Source: Pseudoxanthomonas sp. F37 (GTDB lineage Bacteria; Pseudomonadota; Gammaproteobacteria; Xanthomonadales; Xanthomonadaceae). Taken from it: DNA of 64,000 nucleotides. The stretch is taken from positions 2,604,001 to 2,668,000 of the forward strand of contig NZ_CP095187.1 of assembly GCF_022965755.1 (NCBI RefSeq), given 5' to 3'. Below the pieces are notes generated by a model. The model was not told the origin of the DNA, ran no database searches, and was given only the letters and a program-made list of their open reading frames with translations. A program made the position numbers and the translations under genes. Shown here one piece after another: positions 45,011 through 56,291 of this stretch. Position 1 is the first letter of the stretch, and every line of letters begins with the position of its first letter.

Positions 45011-45820
45011 TTGGCTGAAATCATCGTAGTCACGTCCGGCAAGGGCGGCGTGGGCAAGACCACCACCAGCGCCAGCATCGCGTGCGGCCTGGCCCGCCGC
45101 GGCAAGAAGGTCGCGGTCATCGACTTCGACGTCGGCCTGCGCAACCTCGACCTCATCATGGGCTGCGAGCGCCGCGTGGTGTACGACTTCGTCAACGTCA
45201 CCCAGGGCGAGGCCACGCTGAAGCAGGCCCTGATCAAGGACAAGCGCTTCGAGACGCTGTACGTGCTGGCCGCCTCGCAGACGCGCGACAAGGACGCGCT
45301 GACGAAGGAAGGCGTGGAGAAGGTGCTGAAGGACCTCTCCGACGATGGCTTCGACTTCGTCGTCTGCGACTCGCCGGCCGGCATCGAGAAGGGCGCGTTC
45401 CTGGCGATGTACTTCGCCGACCAGGCCATCGTGGTGGTCAATCCGGAAGTCTCCTCGGTGCGCGATTCCGACCGCATCCTGGGCCTGCTGGATTCCAAGA
45501 CCCGCCGCGCCGAGAACGGCGAGCCGCTGAAGGCCAACCTGCTGCTCACCCGCTACAACCCGGCGCGCGTGGAAGGCGGCGAGATGCTCAGCATCAAGGA
45601 CGTGGAAGAAGTGCTGGGCCTGAAGACCCTGGGCGTGATCCCCGAATCCGGCGACGTGCTCAACGCCTCCAACAAGGGCGAGCCGGTCATCCTCGACCTG
45701 GAATCGCCGGCCGGCCAGGCCTACGACGACACCGTCGCGCGCCTGCTGGGCGAGGACCGCCCGCTGCGCTTCACCACCCTGGAGAAGAAGGGCTTCTTCA
45801 GCAAGTTGTTCGGAGGTTGA
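45011..45820 (+). CDS. minD: Septum site-determining ATPase MinD
   Basis: This 269-residue deviant-Walker ATPase has [13 protein letters not shown] with the signature Lys, and the C-terminal amphipathic membrane-binding helix [13 protein letters not shown]. MinD recruits MinC to the membrane and is cycled by MinE. The start is a TTG at 45011, supported by GGAGA seven bases upstream and by the conserved [13 protein letters not shown]-terminus. minE begins two bases after the stop. Confidence 0.97.
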   Translation: MAEIIVVTSGKGGVGKTTTSASIACGLARRGKKVAVIDFDVGLRNLDLIMGCERRVVYDFVNVTQGEATLKQALIKDKRFETLYVLAASQTRDKDALTKEGVEKVLKDLSDDGFDFVVCDSPAGIEKGAFLAMYFADQAIVVVNPEVSSVRDSDRILGLLDSKTRRAENGEPLKANLLLTRYNPARVEGGEMLSIKDVEEVLGLKTLGVIPESGDVLNASNKGEPVILDLESPAGQAYDDTVARLLGEDRPLRFTTLEKKGFFSKLFGG

Positions 45821-45822
45821 GC

Positions 45823-46077
45823 ATGGGCCTGTTCGATTTCCTGAAGGCGAAGAAGAACACCGCCGAGACCGCCAAGAACCGCCTGCAGATCATCATCGCG
45901 CAGGAGCGCAGTTCGCGCGGCGCCCCCGACTACCTGCCGCTGCTGCGCCGCGAACTGCTGGAAGTGATCAGGAAGTACGTCAACGTCGACGTCGATGCGG
46001 TCAAGGTGGACCTGATCAAGGACGGCGACCACGACGTGCTGGACATCTCCGTCGCGTTGCCGGAAGGCAACCCCTGA
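45823..46077 (+). CDS. minE: Cell division topological specificity factor MinE
   Basis: This 84-residue MinE has the membrane-targeting N-terminus [14 protein letters not shown], the anti-MinCD segment [21 protein letters not shown] and the dimerisation domain ending [10 protein letters not shown]. Length and spacing behind minD are typical. A family B repeat lies directly downstream. Confidence 0.97.
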   Translation: MGLFDFLKAKKNTAETAKNRLQIIIAQERSSRGAPDYLPLLRRELLEVIRKYVNVDVDAVKVDLIKDGDHDVLDISVALPEGNP

Positions 46078-46093
46078 CAGGACCGGGCCGCTC

Positions 46094-46172
46094 GCGGGAG
46101 CGCCCCGTGGGCGCGGTGCTTTTCGATGCGGGGTGGAAAGCACAAGCATCGCGCCCTTGGGGCGCTCCTGCC
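46094..46172. repeat. Palindromic repeat, family B, degenerate copy
   Basis: The left arm CGGGAGCGCCCCGTGGGCGC (46094-46113) and right arm around 46145-46172 (AGCATCGCGCCCTTGGGGCGCTCCTG) pair imperfectly. Its outer TGTAGG bases have changed to CGCGGG. It lies between minE and the small metallopeptidase-like gene. Confidence 0.75.
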
Positions 46173-46183
46173 GGTGTTTTCCC

Positions 46184-46678
46184 ATGATGGCTGACTCTGC
46201 CGACGCCGACGCCGCCCTGCCCGACGTGCTGCGGGTAGGCGACCTGCCGCCCGGCGCTGCCGATGCGCTGCTTGCGTCCCATGGACTGCAGCTGCACCGC
46301 GTCGACGATGGCGCCCCGATCCCCGGCAGCTTCTGGGGCGAACCGGAAGCCGGCGTGATCGCCCACAACGTCTACGTGCGCGGCGATACGCCGGTGCATT
46401 CGATGCTGCACGAAGCCTGCCACCTGATCGTGCTGCCGGCCGAACGGCGCGCGCAGGTGCATACCGACGCCACCGACTCGGTGATCGAAGAGGATGCCAC
46501 CTGCTGCCTGCAGATCATCCTGGCCGATGCGCTGCCGGGCGTGGGACGTGCACGCCTGATGGCCGACATGGATGCCTGGGGGTACACCTACCGGCTGGGC
46601 TCCACCCGGGCGTGGTTCGAACAGGACGCGGACGACGCCCGCGCGTTTCTCAGGGAACGCGGACTGCCTCATCGCTGA
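46184..46678 (+). CDS. Putative small HExxH metallopeptidase-like protein
   Basis: This 164-residue soluble protein of unknown function has HEACH (His76, Glu77, His80) in HSMLHEACHLIVLPAE, a gluzincin-type zinc motif, followed by SVIEEDATCCLQIILAD, where the Glu could be a third ligand. The rest is helix-rich with DMDAWGYTYRLGSTRAWFEQD. No signal peptide. ATG 46184 or 46187 may serve as start. The gene is enclosed by family B repeats on both sides, so it is an independent unit. Confidence 0.7.
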   Translation: MMADSADADAALPDVLRVGDLPPGAADALLASHGLQLHRVDDGAPIPGSFWGEPEAGVIAHNVYVRGDTPVHSMLHEACHLIVLPAERRAQVHTDATDSVIEEDATCCLQIILADALPGVGRARLMADMDAWGYTYRLGSTRAWFEQDADDARAFLRERGLPHR

Positions 46679-46687
46679 AGCTGCTCC

Positions 46688-46769
46688 CTGTAGGAGCGCC
46701 CTTGGGCGCGATGCTCCTGGCGTGTTGATGGCTCTGTAGAAAAAGCATCGCGCCCAAGGGCGCTCCTAC
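46688..46769. repeat. Palindromic repeat, family B
   Basis: The left arm CTGTAGGAGCGCCCTTGGGCGCGATGCT (46688-46715) and right arm AGCATCGCGCCCAAGGGCGCTCCTAC (46744-46769) are almost perfect inverted repeats. It lies between the HExxH protein gene and the M2 peptidase gene. Confidence 0.9.
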
Positions 46770-46852
46770 GGGGAAAAGCCCCCGCACTTGCCGCCTTTCT
46801 CCCGTCTCACTACCCTTCGGGTTCCCGTGCCCGCCATCCCGAAGGACGTCCC

Positions 46853-48829
46853 GTGAAGCATCGCCATCTCCTGCTCGCCCTCGCCATCGGCGCCGGCCTC
46901 GCCACCCTTGCCGCCTGCAAGAAGGACGAACCGGCCACCGATCCGGCCGCCGCTCCCGCCGCACCGAAGGGCGAGACGGCGGACCAGTTCGTCGCGCGCG
47001 TCAACGACGAGTTCAAGAAGATGTATCCGGAGATGACCGCCGCGCAGTGGCTGTCCAGCACCTACATCAACGACGACAGCCAGCTGCTGGCCGCCAAGGG
47101 CAACGAGCGCTACCTGACCCAGCTCAACAGCTGGATCGAACAGGCCAAGAAGTTCGAGGGCCAGCAGATGTCGCCCGAGACCGCACGCGCCATCCAGTTG
47201 CTGAAGCTGGCCACGGCGATGCCGGCCCCGAAGGACCCGGCCAAGCTGGCCGAGCTGACCCAGATCGCCACCCGGATGGAAGGCACCTACGGTGCCGGCA
47301 CCTACTGCACCGGCGAAGGCGAGGCGAAGAAGTGCCGCCAGCTGGGCGAGCTGGAAGACGTGCTGCGCAGCAGCCGCGACTACGACGCGCAGCTGGACGC
47401 GTGGCAGGGCTGGCACACCATCGCCCAGCCGATGCGCAAGGACTACACGCGCTTCGTCGAGCTGGTGAACGAAGGCTCCAAGGAAATGGGCTTCGCCGAC
47501 GCCGGCGAGATGTGGCGCAGCGGCTACGACATGACGCCGGCCGAGATCGCCGCCGAGACCGACCGGCTGTGGGGCCAGGTCAAGCCGCTGTACGAACAGC
47601 TGCACTGCTACACGCGCACCAAGCTGCAGGCCACCTACGGCGTGGAGAAGGGCCAGGTCAACGGCCTGCTGCCCGCGCACCTGATGGGCAACATGTGGCA
47701 GCAGGACTGGGGCAACCTGTGGGACATGCTGGAGCCGTACAAGGGTGCCGGCAGCCTGGACATCACCGGCGCGCTGGAAAAGCAATACCAGGCCGACTAT
47801 CAGGCGGCGCTGGCCAAGGCCGGCCCCGGCCCGGGCACGGACGCGCTGTTCCAGGCCGAACGCGAGGCGCAGCTGCAGGTCGCCAAGCAGATGACCGAGC
47901 GCGCCCAGGACTTCTACACCAGCCTGGGCATGCCCAAGCTGCCGGAGAGCTACTGGACCAAGACCCAGTTCATCAAGCCGATGGACCGCGACGTGGTCTG
48001 CCACGCGAGTGCGTGGGACATGAACATGGCCGGCGACGTGCGCACCAAGATGTGCATCAAGCCCAACGAGGAAGACTTCACCACCATCTACCACGAGCTG
48101 GGCCACGTCTATTACTACCTGGCCTACAACAAGCTGCCGCCGCTGTTCCAGGCCGGCGCGCACGATGGATTCCACGAGGCCATCGGCGACACGATGGTGC
48201 TGGCGATGACGCCGGACTACCTGAAGTCGATCGGCATGGTCGGCGAACAGCAGCAGAGCAACGAGGCGCTGATCAACGCGCAGATGCGCATGGCGCTGGC
48301 CAAGGTCTCGTTCATGCCGTTCGGCCTGATGATCGACCGCTGGCGCTGGGGCGTGTTCGACGGTTCGATCAAGCCCGCCGACTACAACAAGGCCTGGTGG
48401 GAGCTGAAGGCCAAGTACCAGGGCGTGGCCCCGGCGACCGCGCGCGGCGAGGACTTCTTCGATCCGGGCGCGAAGTACCACGTGCCGGGCAATACGCCGT
48501 ACACGCGCTACTTCCTTTCGCACGTGCTGCAGTTCCAGTTCTACAAGGGCCTGTGCGACGCGGCCGGCTACAAGGGGCCGCTGTACAACTGCAGCTTCTA
48601 CGGCAACAAGGCGGCGGGCCAGAAGTTCTGGTCGATGCTCGAGAAGGGTGCCAGCCAGCCGTGGCAGGCCACGCTGAAGGAACTCACCGGCGGCGAGAAG
48701 ATGGATGCCGGCCCCGTGCTGGAGTACTTCGCGCCGCTGCAGGACTGGCTGAAGCAGCAGAACGAAGGCCAGACCTGCGGCTGGCCGGCGGCCGCGCCGG
48801 TCGCTGCGGCGGCCCCCGCCAAGCCCTGA
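46853..48829 (+). CDS. Peptidase M2 (angiotensin-converting enzyme-like) lipoprotein
   Basis: This 658-residue dipeptidyl carboxypeptidase of the bacterial ACE family has a lipoprotein signal MKHRHLLLALAIGAGLATLAAC. The zinc site is His414-Glu415-x-x-His418 (TTIYHELGHVYYYLAYN), and the third ligand Glu lies in HDGFHEAIGDTMVL. RYFLSHVLQFQFYKGLCDAAG and the C-terminal PWQATLKELTG are also ACE-like. It probably removes dipeptides from peptide C-termini in the periplasm. The start is GTG with GAAGGA seven bases upstream. Confidence 0.95.
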   Translation: MKHRHLLLALAIGAGLATLAACKKDEPATDPAAAPAAPKGETADQFVARVNDEFKKMYPEMTAAQWLSSTYINDDSQLLAAKGNERYLTQLNSWIEQAKKFEGQQMSPETARAIQLLKLATAMPAPKDPAKLAELTQIATRMEGTYGAGTYCTGEGEAKKCRQLGELEDVLRSSRDYDAQLDAWQGWHTIAQPMRKDYTRFVELVNEGSKEMGFADAGEMWRSGYDMTPAEIAAETDRLWGQVKPLYEQLHCYTRTKLQATYGVEKGQVNGLLPAHLMGNMWQQDWGNLWDMLEPYKGAGSLDITGALEKQYQADYQAALAKAGPGPGTDALFQAEREAQLQVAKQMTERAQDFYTSLGMPKLPESYWTKTQFIKPMDRDVVCHASAWDMNMAGDVRTKMCIKPNEEDFTTIYHELGHVYYYLAYNKLPPLFQAGAHDGFHEAIGDTMVLAMTPDYLKSIGMVGEQQQSNEALINAQMRMALAKVSFMPFGLMIDRWRWGVFDGSIKPADYNKAWWELKAKYQGVAPATARGEDFFDPGAKYHVPGNTPYTRYFLSHVLQFQFYKGLCDAAGYKGPLYNCSFYGNKAAGQKFWSMLEKGASQPWQATLKELTGGEKMDAGPVLEYFAPLQDWLKQQNEGQTCGWPAAAPVAAAAPAKP

Positions 48830-48835
48830 GCCCCC

Positions 48836-48863
48836 ACGGGCGGGCCGATGACGGCCCGCCCGT
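48836..48863 (+). terminator. Perfect 11-bp hairpin after the M2 peptidase gene
   Basis: ACGGGCGGGCC (48836-48846) pairs with GGCCCGCCCGT (48853-48863) around GATGAC, seven bases past the stop codon. A weak TTGCC follows. Confidence 0.6.
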
Positions 48864-48890
48864 TGCCATCCCGACACGGAGGTCTTGTCC

Positions 48891-50486
48891 ATGAAGTCCA
48901 CTCACCCCGCGGTATGCCTGGTTTTCTTGATGCTGGCGGCCTTGCCGGTCGCCGCCACCGCGGCGACGACCCAGGTGGCCGGCGAGGCCAGCCGGACACC
49001 AGCCCAGGTGGCCCCCACGTGGAAGCTGGCCTCTTTCCCGGCCCGCTACGTCACTCGGCAGGGCTATCGGGAACTGGCGATCCGGCGCCTGGTGGAACTG
49101 GAGAACCACAATGCCAGCCAGCGCATCAAGGCGACGCAGATCGGCGTCGGGCGCACCCTCGCCCACGAAGGCATTGAACGCGCCACGCCCGCGCTGCGCT
49201 GGGTGGCGCTGAAGTCCGGTGGGGCTGTCGCGCGCCTGCAGGTCGGCTCGCCCGATGCACTGGGCTTGCGCGTGGGTCTTCAGGTGAGCGATCTGCATCC
49301 GCATGTGGAGCTGCGCATCGCGGGCAGTGACGATCCGCAATGGATTGTCGCCATGCTCACTGCCGCCAAGGCGAAAGCGTTCGCCGACGCTGACGGGATG
49401 TACTGGACGCCGGCGACCGATGGCGGCACGCAGATCATCGAGATCTATCGCCCGGGCCACGTAACTGCGGCGCAGGCGCGCGTGCGGGCTCCCCAGGTGT
49501 CGCACCTGCTCGCCAACAGCGCCAACAATTTCAAGATTGTTGAAAAGGTCGGCGAATCCGCCAGCTGCAACATCAACGCCGTCTGCCGCGTCAATCAGCT
49601 GGGGCCGGCCTACGTCGAGGCCAAGAACGCCGTGGCCCACATGATGTTCAACATCTACAACACCGACGGCAACGTGCTGGGAAGCTACATGTGCACGGGT
49701 ACGCTGCTGAACGATACGACCCCGGCCACCCAAGTTCCCTGGTTCTACACGGCAGATCACTGCTTCCGCGGCGGCGGCGACGTACCCGTGCAGGACCGCA
49801 GCAAGGTGGCCGCCAGCCTGACCACCTATTGGGGCTATGAGAGCACCTCCTGTTCGTCGACCAATGGCAGCAAGAACAATGCGCTGGCCGGCGGTGCGGA
49901 CATCATGTTCTACGACGCCAATGTCGACGCCATCCTGCTGCGCCTGAAGAACCCCGCGCCCGCCGGTGCGACGTTCGCGGGCTGGGACGCCAGCACGCTG
50001 GCGCCGAATGCGGACGTGATCGCCATCCATCATCCTTCGGGCGACGCGAAGAAGTACTCACGTGGGCAGCACGTCGCCGACAGCTACGCGGAACAGTTCA
50101 CGGTCGGCTGGCTGGAGGGCACCACCGAAGGCGGCAGCAGCGGCTCCGGGCTGTTCACCCGCCATGCCGACAGCAGCTACCGGCTGCGCGGCGGCCTGTA
50201 CGGCGGCGATGCCTCGTGCGCCAACACGGGCAACATCGCCAATGCCGAGAACCGCGACCACTATTCCCGCCTCGACCTGGTCTTCCCCCGGATCAAGCAA
50301 TGGATCGCCGCCGATCCGGTCCGCGAGCACGGCTCGCAGCCCTTGGTGCGGACGGCCGGCGCCATCGCCCAGGGCCAGGGCGCGCGTGCCGCCGGAAACG
50401 CGGCCGCATCCACCCGACCCACTCGCCCAGCGACCGGCGAGCACCGCCCGACGGCACCGATGCGCACGACGCAGCGCGAACGCTGA
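48891..50486 (+). CDS. Secreted trypsin-like (lysyl endopeptidase-type) serine protease
   Basis: This 531-residue secreted protease has a signal peptide (MKSTHPAVCLVFLMLAALPVAATA) and a propeptide-like region (about 25-215). The S1 domain contains SASCNINAVC and His290 (PWFYTADHCF), Asp346 (DANVDAILLRL) and Ser417 (EGTTEGGSSGSGLF). The pattern is that of Achromobacter/Lysobacter lysyl endopeptidases. A C-terminal tail of about 50 residues rich in Ala, Thr, Pro and Arg follows and may be removed or assist secretion. ATG 48891 follows GGAGG. A terminator lies downstream. Confidence 0.9.
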   Translation: MKSTHPAVCLVFLMLAALPVAATAATTQVAGEASRTPAQVAPTWKLASFPARYVTRQGYRELAIRRLVELENHNASQRIKATQIGVGRTLAHEGIERATPALRWVALKSGGAVARLQVGSPDALGLRVGLQVSDLHPHVELRIAGSDDPQWIVAMLTAAKAKAFADADGMYWTPATDGGTQIIEIYRPGHVTAAQARVRAPQVSHLLANSANNFKIVEKVGESASCNINAVCRVNQLGPAYVEAKNAVAHMMFNIYNTDGNVLGSYMCTGTLLNDTTPATQVPWFYTADHCFRGGGDVPVQDRSKVAASLTTYWGYESTSCSSTNGSKNNALAGGADIMFYDANVDAILLRLKNPAPAGATFAGWDASTLAPNADVIAIHHPSGDAKKYSRGQHVADSYAEQFTVGWLEGTTEGGSSGSGLFTRHADSSYRLRGGLYGGDASCANTGNIANAENRDHYSRLDLVFPRIKQWIAADPVREHGSQPLVRTAGAIAQGQGARAAGNAAASTRPTRPATGEHRPTAPMRTTQRER

Positions 50487-50508
50487 GACCGCCTGGGTGG
50501 TGGCTGCG

Positions 50509-50532
50509 AAAGGCCGGCACCCGCCGGCCTTT
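50509..50532 (+). terminator. Rho-independent terminator after the protease gene
   Basis: AAAGGCCGGC (50509-50518) pairs with GCCGGCCTTT (50523-50532) around ACCC and is followed by CTCTT, 23 bases past the stop codon. Confidence 0.8.
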
Positions 50533-50611
50533 CTCTTGCCCCCATGCCGGCTTCATCGAGGCCACACGCGACGGGCCGACCCTGTGCGCCATCCACGCAC
50601 CGCCCTCGCCC

Positions 50612-51175
50612 ATGCCCACGATCTTCACCCATGCCCTGATCCCCGTCGCTGCCGGCGTCGCCCTCGGTCGGACACGCATCGCGCCGCGCCTGGTGCTGGC
50701 CGGCATGGCGGCGGCGATGCTGCCGGACGCGGACGTGGCCATGTTCAAGCTGGGCATCGACTACGCGCACGCCTTCGGTCACCGGGGAGCGAGCCATTCG
50801 CTGGTCTTCGCGCTGGCGTGCGGTCTGCTGGCCGCGTGTTCCGCGCGGATACTGAAATCACCGCCCTTCACCGCGCTACCGTTCGTCGCCCTGTCTGCCG
50901 CCTCCCACCCGCTGCTGGACATGCTGACCGACGGGGGCCTGGGTGTCGCGCTGTTCTGGCCCTGGTCCGACAACCGCCATTTCGCGCCCTGGCGGGTGAT
51001 CGACGTGTCGCCGTTCGCGAACCGCTTCTTCAGCGCGCGCGGCGTGGAGGTGCTGCTGTCGGAACTGCGCTGGGTGTGGATGCCCACACTCTCGCTGGCA
51101 GCTATGGCGGCGTGGCGCCGTTGTAGGAGCGGCGTGAGTCGCGACCGCACGGCGGGAGTGATCGAGAAGGGCTGA
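50612..51175 (+). CDS. Membrane-bound metal-dependent hydrolase (YdjM-like), C-terminus encoded by a repeat
   Basis: This 187-residue DUF457/YdjM-family membrane protein has His in MPTIFTHALIPVAAG, Asp in AAMLPDADVAMF, HRGASHSLVFALACG and SAASHPLLDMLTDGGLGVALFWPWSDNR. These His/Asp residues could bind metal. About three to four hydrophobic segments are present. The last 20 or so residues (RRCRSGVSRDRTAGVIEKG) are read from the left arm of a family A repeat (51122-51149) and its spacer, so the native stop codon seems to have been replaced. The catalytic core lies upstream and is intact. Confidence 0.85.
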   Translation: MPTIFTHALIPVAAGVALGRTRIAPRLVLAGMAAAMLPDADVAMFKLGIDYAHAFGHRGASHSLVFALACGLLAACSARILKSPPFTALPFVALSAASHPLLDMLTDGGLGVALFWPWSDNRHFAPWRVIDVSPFANRFFSARGVEVLLSELRWVWMPTLSLAAMAAWRRCRSGVSRDRTAGVIEKG

Positions 51176-51259
51176 AGCACGCAGGACGACCGCCATGCTG
51201 CAAGTCGCCCCTGTTCCCAGCCCGGACAGGCTGCGGTCGCGACTGACGTCGCTCCTACA
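51122..51259. repeat. Palindromic repeat, family A, overlapping a gene end
   Basis: The left arm 51122-51149 (TGTAGGAGCGGCGTGAGTCG...) and right arm 51232-51259 (...GACTGACGTCGCTCCTACA) are inverted repeats with two or three differences. The left arm is translated as part of the YdjM-like protein; the right arm lies in the gap before the next gene. Confidence 0.85.
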
Positions 51260-51274
51260 GAGAGGCGTACGGCG

Positions 51275-51685
51275 TCAATTCACGTCCGGCGCAGGCTCCG
51301 GCTTGTTCGCCTTCATCTGCTCGGCCATCTGCTGCTCGAACTGCTCCAGCGTCAGCCCCTGCGCCGCCGCCTCGATGACGGCGGTGTCGCGCAGTTCGTC
51401 CGAGTACACCAGGCGCACCGGGTTGCCCTGCGCCTCGTGCAGGGCCGCGGCCTGCTTGATCATCGCCAGCACTTCCGCCGCGCTGTCGGAACTGCCGGCG
51501 ATGCGGCCGTCCATGCCCAGCACCCACACGCCCGCTTGGCGCACGATGCCGGCCAGCAGGTCGCCCTGCGGATTGCGCAGCTCGGCGTGCGGCTCGATCG
51601 CCGGTGCGTTGGCGCGCGCCTGGTTGCGTTCCTTCGTCGCCTTGCGCTTCTTCGCTTCGCGCCGGGCCTTGGACTGGATGGACAT
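51275..51685 (-). CDS. Hypothetical 136-residue protein
   Basis: The start MSIQSKARREAKKRKATKERN is strongly basic, resembling RNA- or DNA-binding tails. The central part, PQGDLLAGIVRQAGVWVLGMDGRIAGSSDSAAEVLAMI, looks like a small alpha/beta domain, and the end LEQFEQQMAEQMKANKPEPAPDVN is helical and acidic. No known domain is recognised. It follows the exporter gene by 17 bases on the same strand, so both may be co-transcribed. Confidence 0.65.
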   Translation of the reverse strand: MSIQSKARREAKKRKATKERNQARANAPAIEPHAELRNPQGDLLAGIVRQAGVWVLGMDGRIAGSSDSAAEVLAMIKQAAALHEAQGNPVRLVYSDELRDTAVIEAAAQGLTLEQFEQQMAEQMKANKPEPAPDVN

Positions 51686-51702
51686 GGGAATCTCGCTGGA
51701 CG

Positions 51703-52956
51703 TCAGAGTTGATCGGTGGGTTGCAGCGCCGCGGGTTCGCGGGGGCAGACGGGCTGGCGGCGGCTGGCGTGCGCCTCCCATTGCCACATCGCCCAGCCGG
51801 CCGCCACGAAGCCGGCCATGCCCAGCGCCAGATGCAGGCCGTGGTGGCTCAGCAGCGGCGACAGCAGGCCGGCGATGAGCGCGTTCACCATCAGGTTGCT
51901 GAAGGCCTGCAGCGACGACGCCGCGCCGCGCTGGCGCGGATACATGTCCAGGATGGCCAGGGTCAGGATCGGGAACACCAGCGCCACGCCCAGCGCGGCC
52001 AGCATCATCGGCAGCACCGCCCACGGCACGCGGATGTCTGCGCCCGCCCAGGCGGTGTAGCCCACGTTCGCCGCCATCGCCAGCGCCATGCAGGCATAGC
52101 CGATCTTCACCAGGCGCGCCCCTTCCACCCGTCCCGCCGCGCGCCCCGAAAGGAACGCGCCCAGCACCATGCCGCCGATGGTCGGCAGGAACAGCCAGGC
52201 GAACTGCTGTTCGTTCAGGTGCAGCAGGTCCATCACGAACGCGGGCGCCGAGGCGATGTACAGGAACAGCCCGCCGAAGCTCAGCGAACCGGCCAGCGCC
52301 AGGCGCAGGAAGCGCCGGTTGCGCACGATGCCCACGTAGTCGCGCAGCAGGTGCCGCGGCGACACCTTCAAGCGCGCCTCTGCCGGATGCGTCTCCGGCA
52401 GCCATACGGCCACCGCGACCAGCAACAGCAGCGAGAACGCGGCCAGGAACCAGAAGATCGTCGGCCAGGCGCTCCAGCCCAGGATCCAGCCGCCCACGAT
52501 GGGTGCGATGGCCGGCGCGATGCCGAAGATCATCGACACCTGGCTCATCAGCCGCTGCGCATCGTCGCCATGGCGCGCATCGCGGATCACCGCGCGGCCG
52601 ACGATGAAGCCCACGCCCGCGGAGAGGCCCTGCAGGGCACGGAACAGCAGCAGCGTGCCCATGTCGGTGGCCAGCGCGCAGCCCACCGAGGCCAGCAGGA
52701 ACACCGACAGCCCGCCCAGGATCACCCGCCTGCGGCCGAACGTGTCCGACAGCGGCCCGTGCACCAGGCTCATCAGTGCGTAGGTCAGCAGGTAGGCGCT
52801 GATGGTCTGCTGCATCGCCACCTTGTCCGCGCCCAGCTGCGCGCCCATGGCCGGGAAGGCCGGGAAGATGGTGTCGATGGAGAACGGGCCGAACATCGCC
52901 AGCCCGCCCAGCAGCAGGGCCAGGCGGCGGTTGGAGATGGCGTGGGGGGCACTCAT
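51703..52956 (-). CDS. Bcr/CflA-type MFS drug exporter
   Basis: This 417-residue 12-helix exporter begins RRLALLLGGLAMFGPFSIDTIFPAFPAMGAQL, with the DHA1 motif GPLSDTFGRRRVILGGLSVFLLASVGCA between helices 2 and 3 and the antiporter motif in APAIAPIVGGWIL. Bcr/CflA pumps export chloramphenicol, bicyclomycin or other small compounds. ATG 52956 is preferred; an in-frame ATG at 52995 would add 13 polar residues. Substrate unknown. Confidence 0.88.
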   Translation of the reverse strand: MSAPHAISNRRLALLLGGLAMFGPFSIDTIFPAFPAMGAQLGADKVAMQQTISAYLLTYALMSLVHGPLSDTFGRRRVILGGLSVFLLASVGCALATDMGTLLLFRALQGLSAGVGFIVGRAVIRDARHGDDAQRLMSQVSMIFGIAPAIAPIVGGWILGWSAWPTIFWFLAAFSLLLLVAVAVWLPETHPAEARLKVSPRHLLRDYVGIVRNRRFLRLALAGSLSFGGLFLYIASAPAFVMDLLHLNEQQFAWLFLPTIGGMVLGAFLSGRAAGRVEGARLVKIGYACMALAMAANVGYTAWAGADIRVPWAVLPMMLAALGVALVFPILTLAILDMYPRQRGAASSLQAFSNLMVNALIAGLLSPLLSHHGLHLALGMAGFVAAGWAMWQWEAHASRRQPVCPREPAALQPTDQL

Positions 52957-53077
52957 TGCGGGGGACGCTCCGGACGGGCGCGGCGGGCCTGCCATGAACG
53001 GGCCGCGCCGGGCGGCACATGGTACGCCGAAACCGCCGACGGCCCCGCCATCGGGCCCTCCCCGGGCTGTCCCGAGC

Positions 53078-53083
53078 TATACT
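53078..53083 (+). promoter_or_regulatory. -10 box of the gcvP promoter
   Basis: TATACT lies about 15 bases before the first helix of the glycine riboswitch, the expected distance to place the riboswitch at the 5' end of the transcript. The -35 region is not well matched. Confidence 0.5.
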
Positions 53084-53096
53084 GGGCCGGCAACAC

Positions 53097-53294
53097 CGGT
53101 GGGAGAAGCCCGTCGCCCGCGACCGGCTGCCGAAGGCGCAAACGCCCGTAATCGCTCAGGCCCGATACCACCACTGCAACGACACTCTGGAGAGACCGGC
53201 CGCCTCGCGGCAGCGCCGGCGCCGAAGGGGCACGAAGCACGCGACCTCCTCGTCGGCGCGCTTCCAAACTCTCAGGCAAAAGGACAGAGGGGCA
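53097..53294 (+). promoter_or_regulatory. Tandem glycine riboswitch upstream of gcvP
   Basis: Two glycine aptamers are recognisable. The first has GGGAGA at 53101, GCCGAAGGCGCAA and CTCAGG-type closing to about 53183. The second has CTCTGGAGAGACC near 53186-53199, GCCGAAGGGGCACGAA and AACTCTCAGGCAAAAGGACAGAGGGG, ending about 53294. The short linker between aptamers is typical of cooperative tandem glycine riboswitches. These usually act as ON switches, raising gcvP expression when glycine is abundant. The 54 bases to the ATG at 53349 form the expression platform. Confidence 0.95.
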
Positions 53295-53348
53295 TCCCAC
53301 GCGCGGTTTCCGCGCGCCCGGTTCCATTGCCCTTCCCGGATGCCTCCC

Positions 53349-56243
<2,895 letters not shown>

Positions 56244-56263
56244 GTGCGGCACCACGCATGACG

Positions 56264-56291
56264 AAGAAGCCCCGCCGATGCGGGGCTTCTT
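56264..56291. terminator. Bidirectional terminator between gcvP and the convergent SDR gene
   Basis: AAGAAGCCCCGC (56264-56275) pairs perfectly with GCGGGGCTTCTT (56280-56291) around CGAT. A stem with A residues on one side and T residues on the other serves both strands. The SDR stop codon begins at the next base. Confidence 0.85.
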
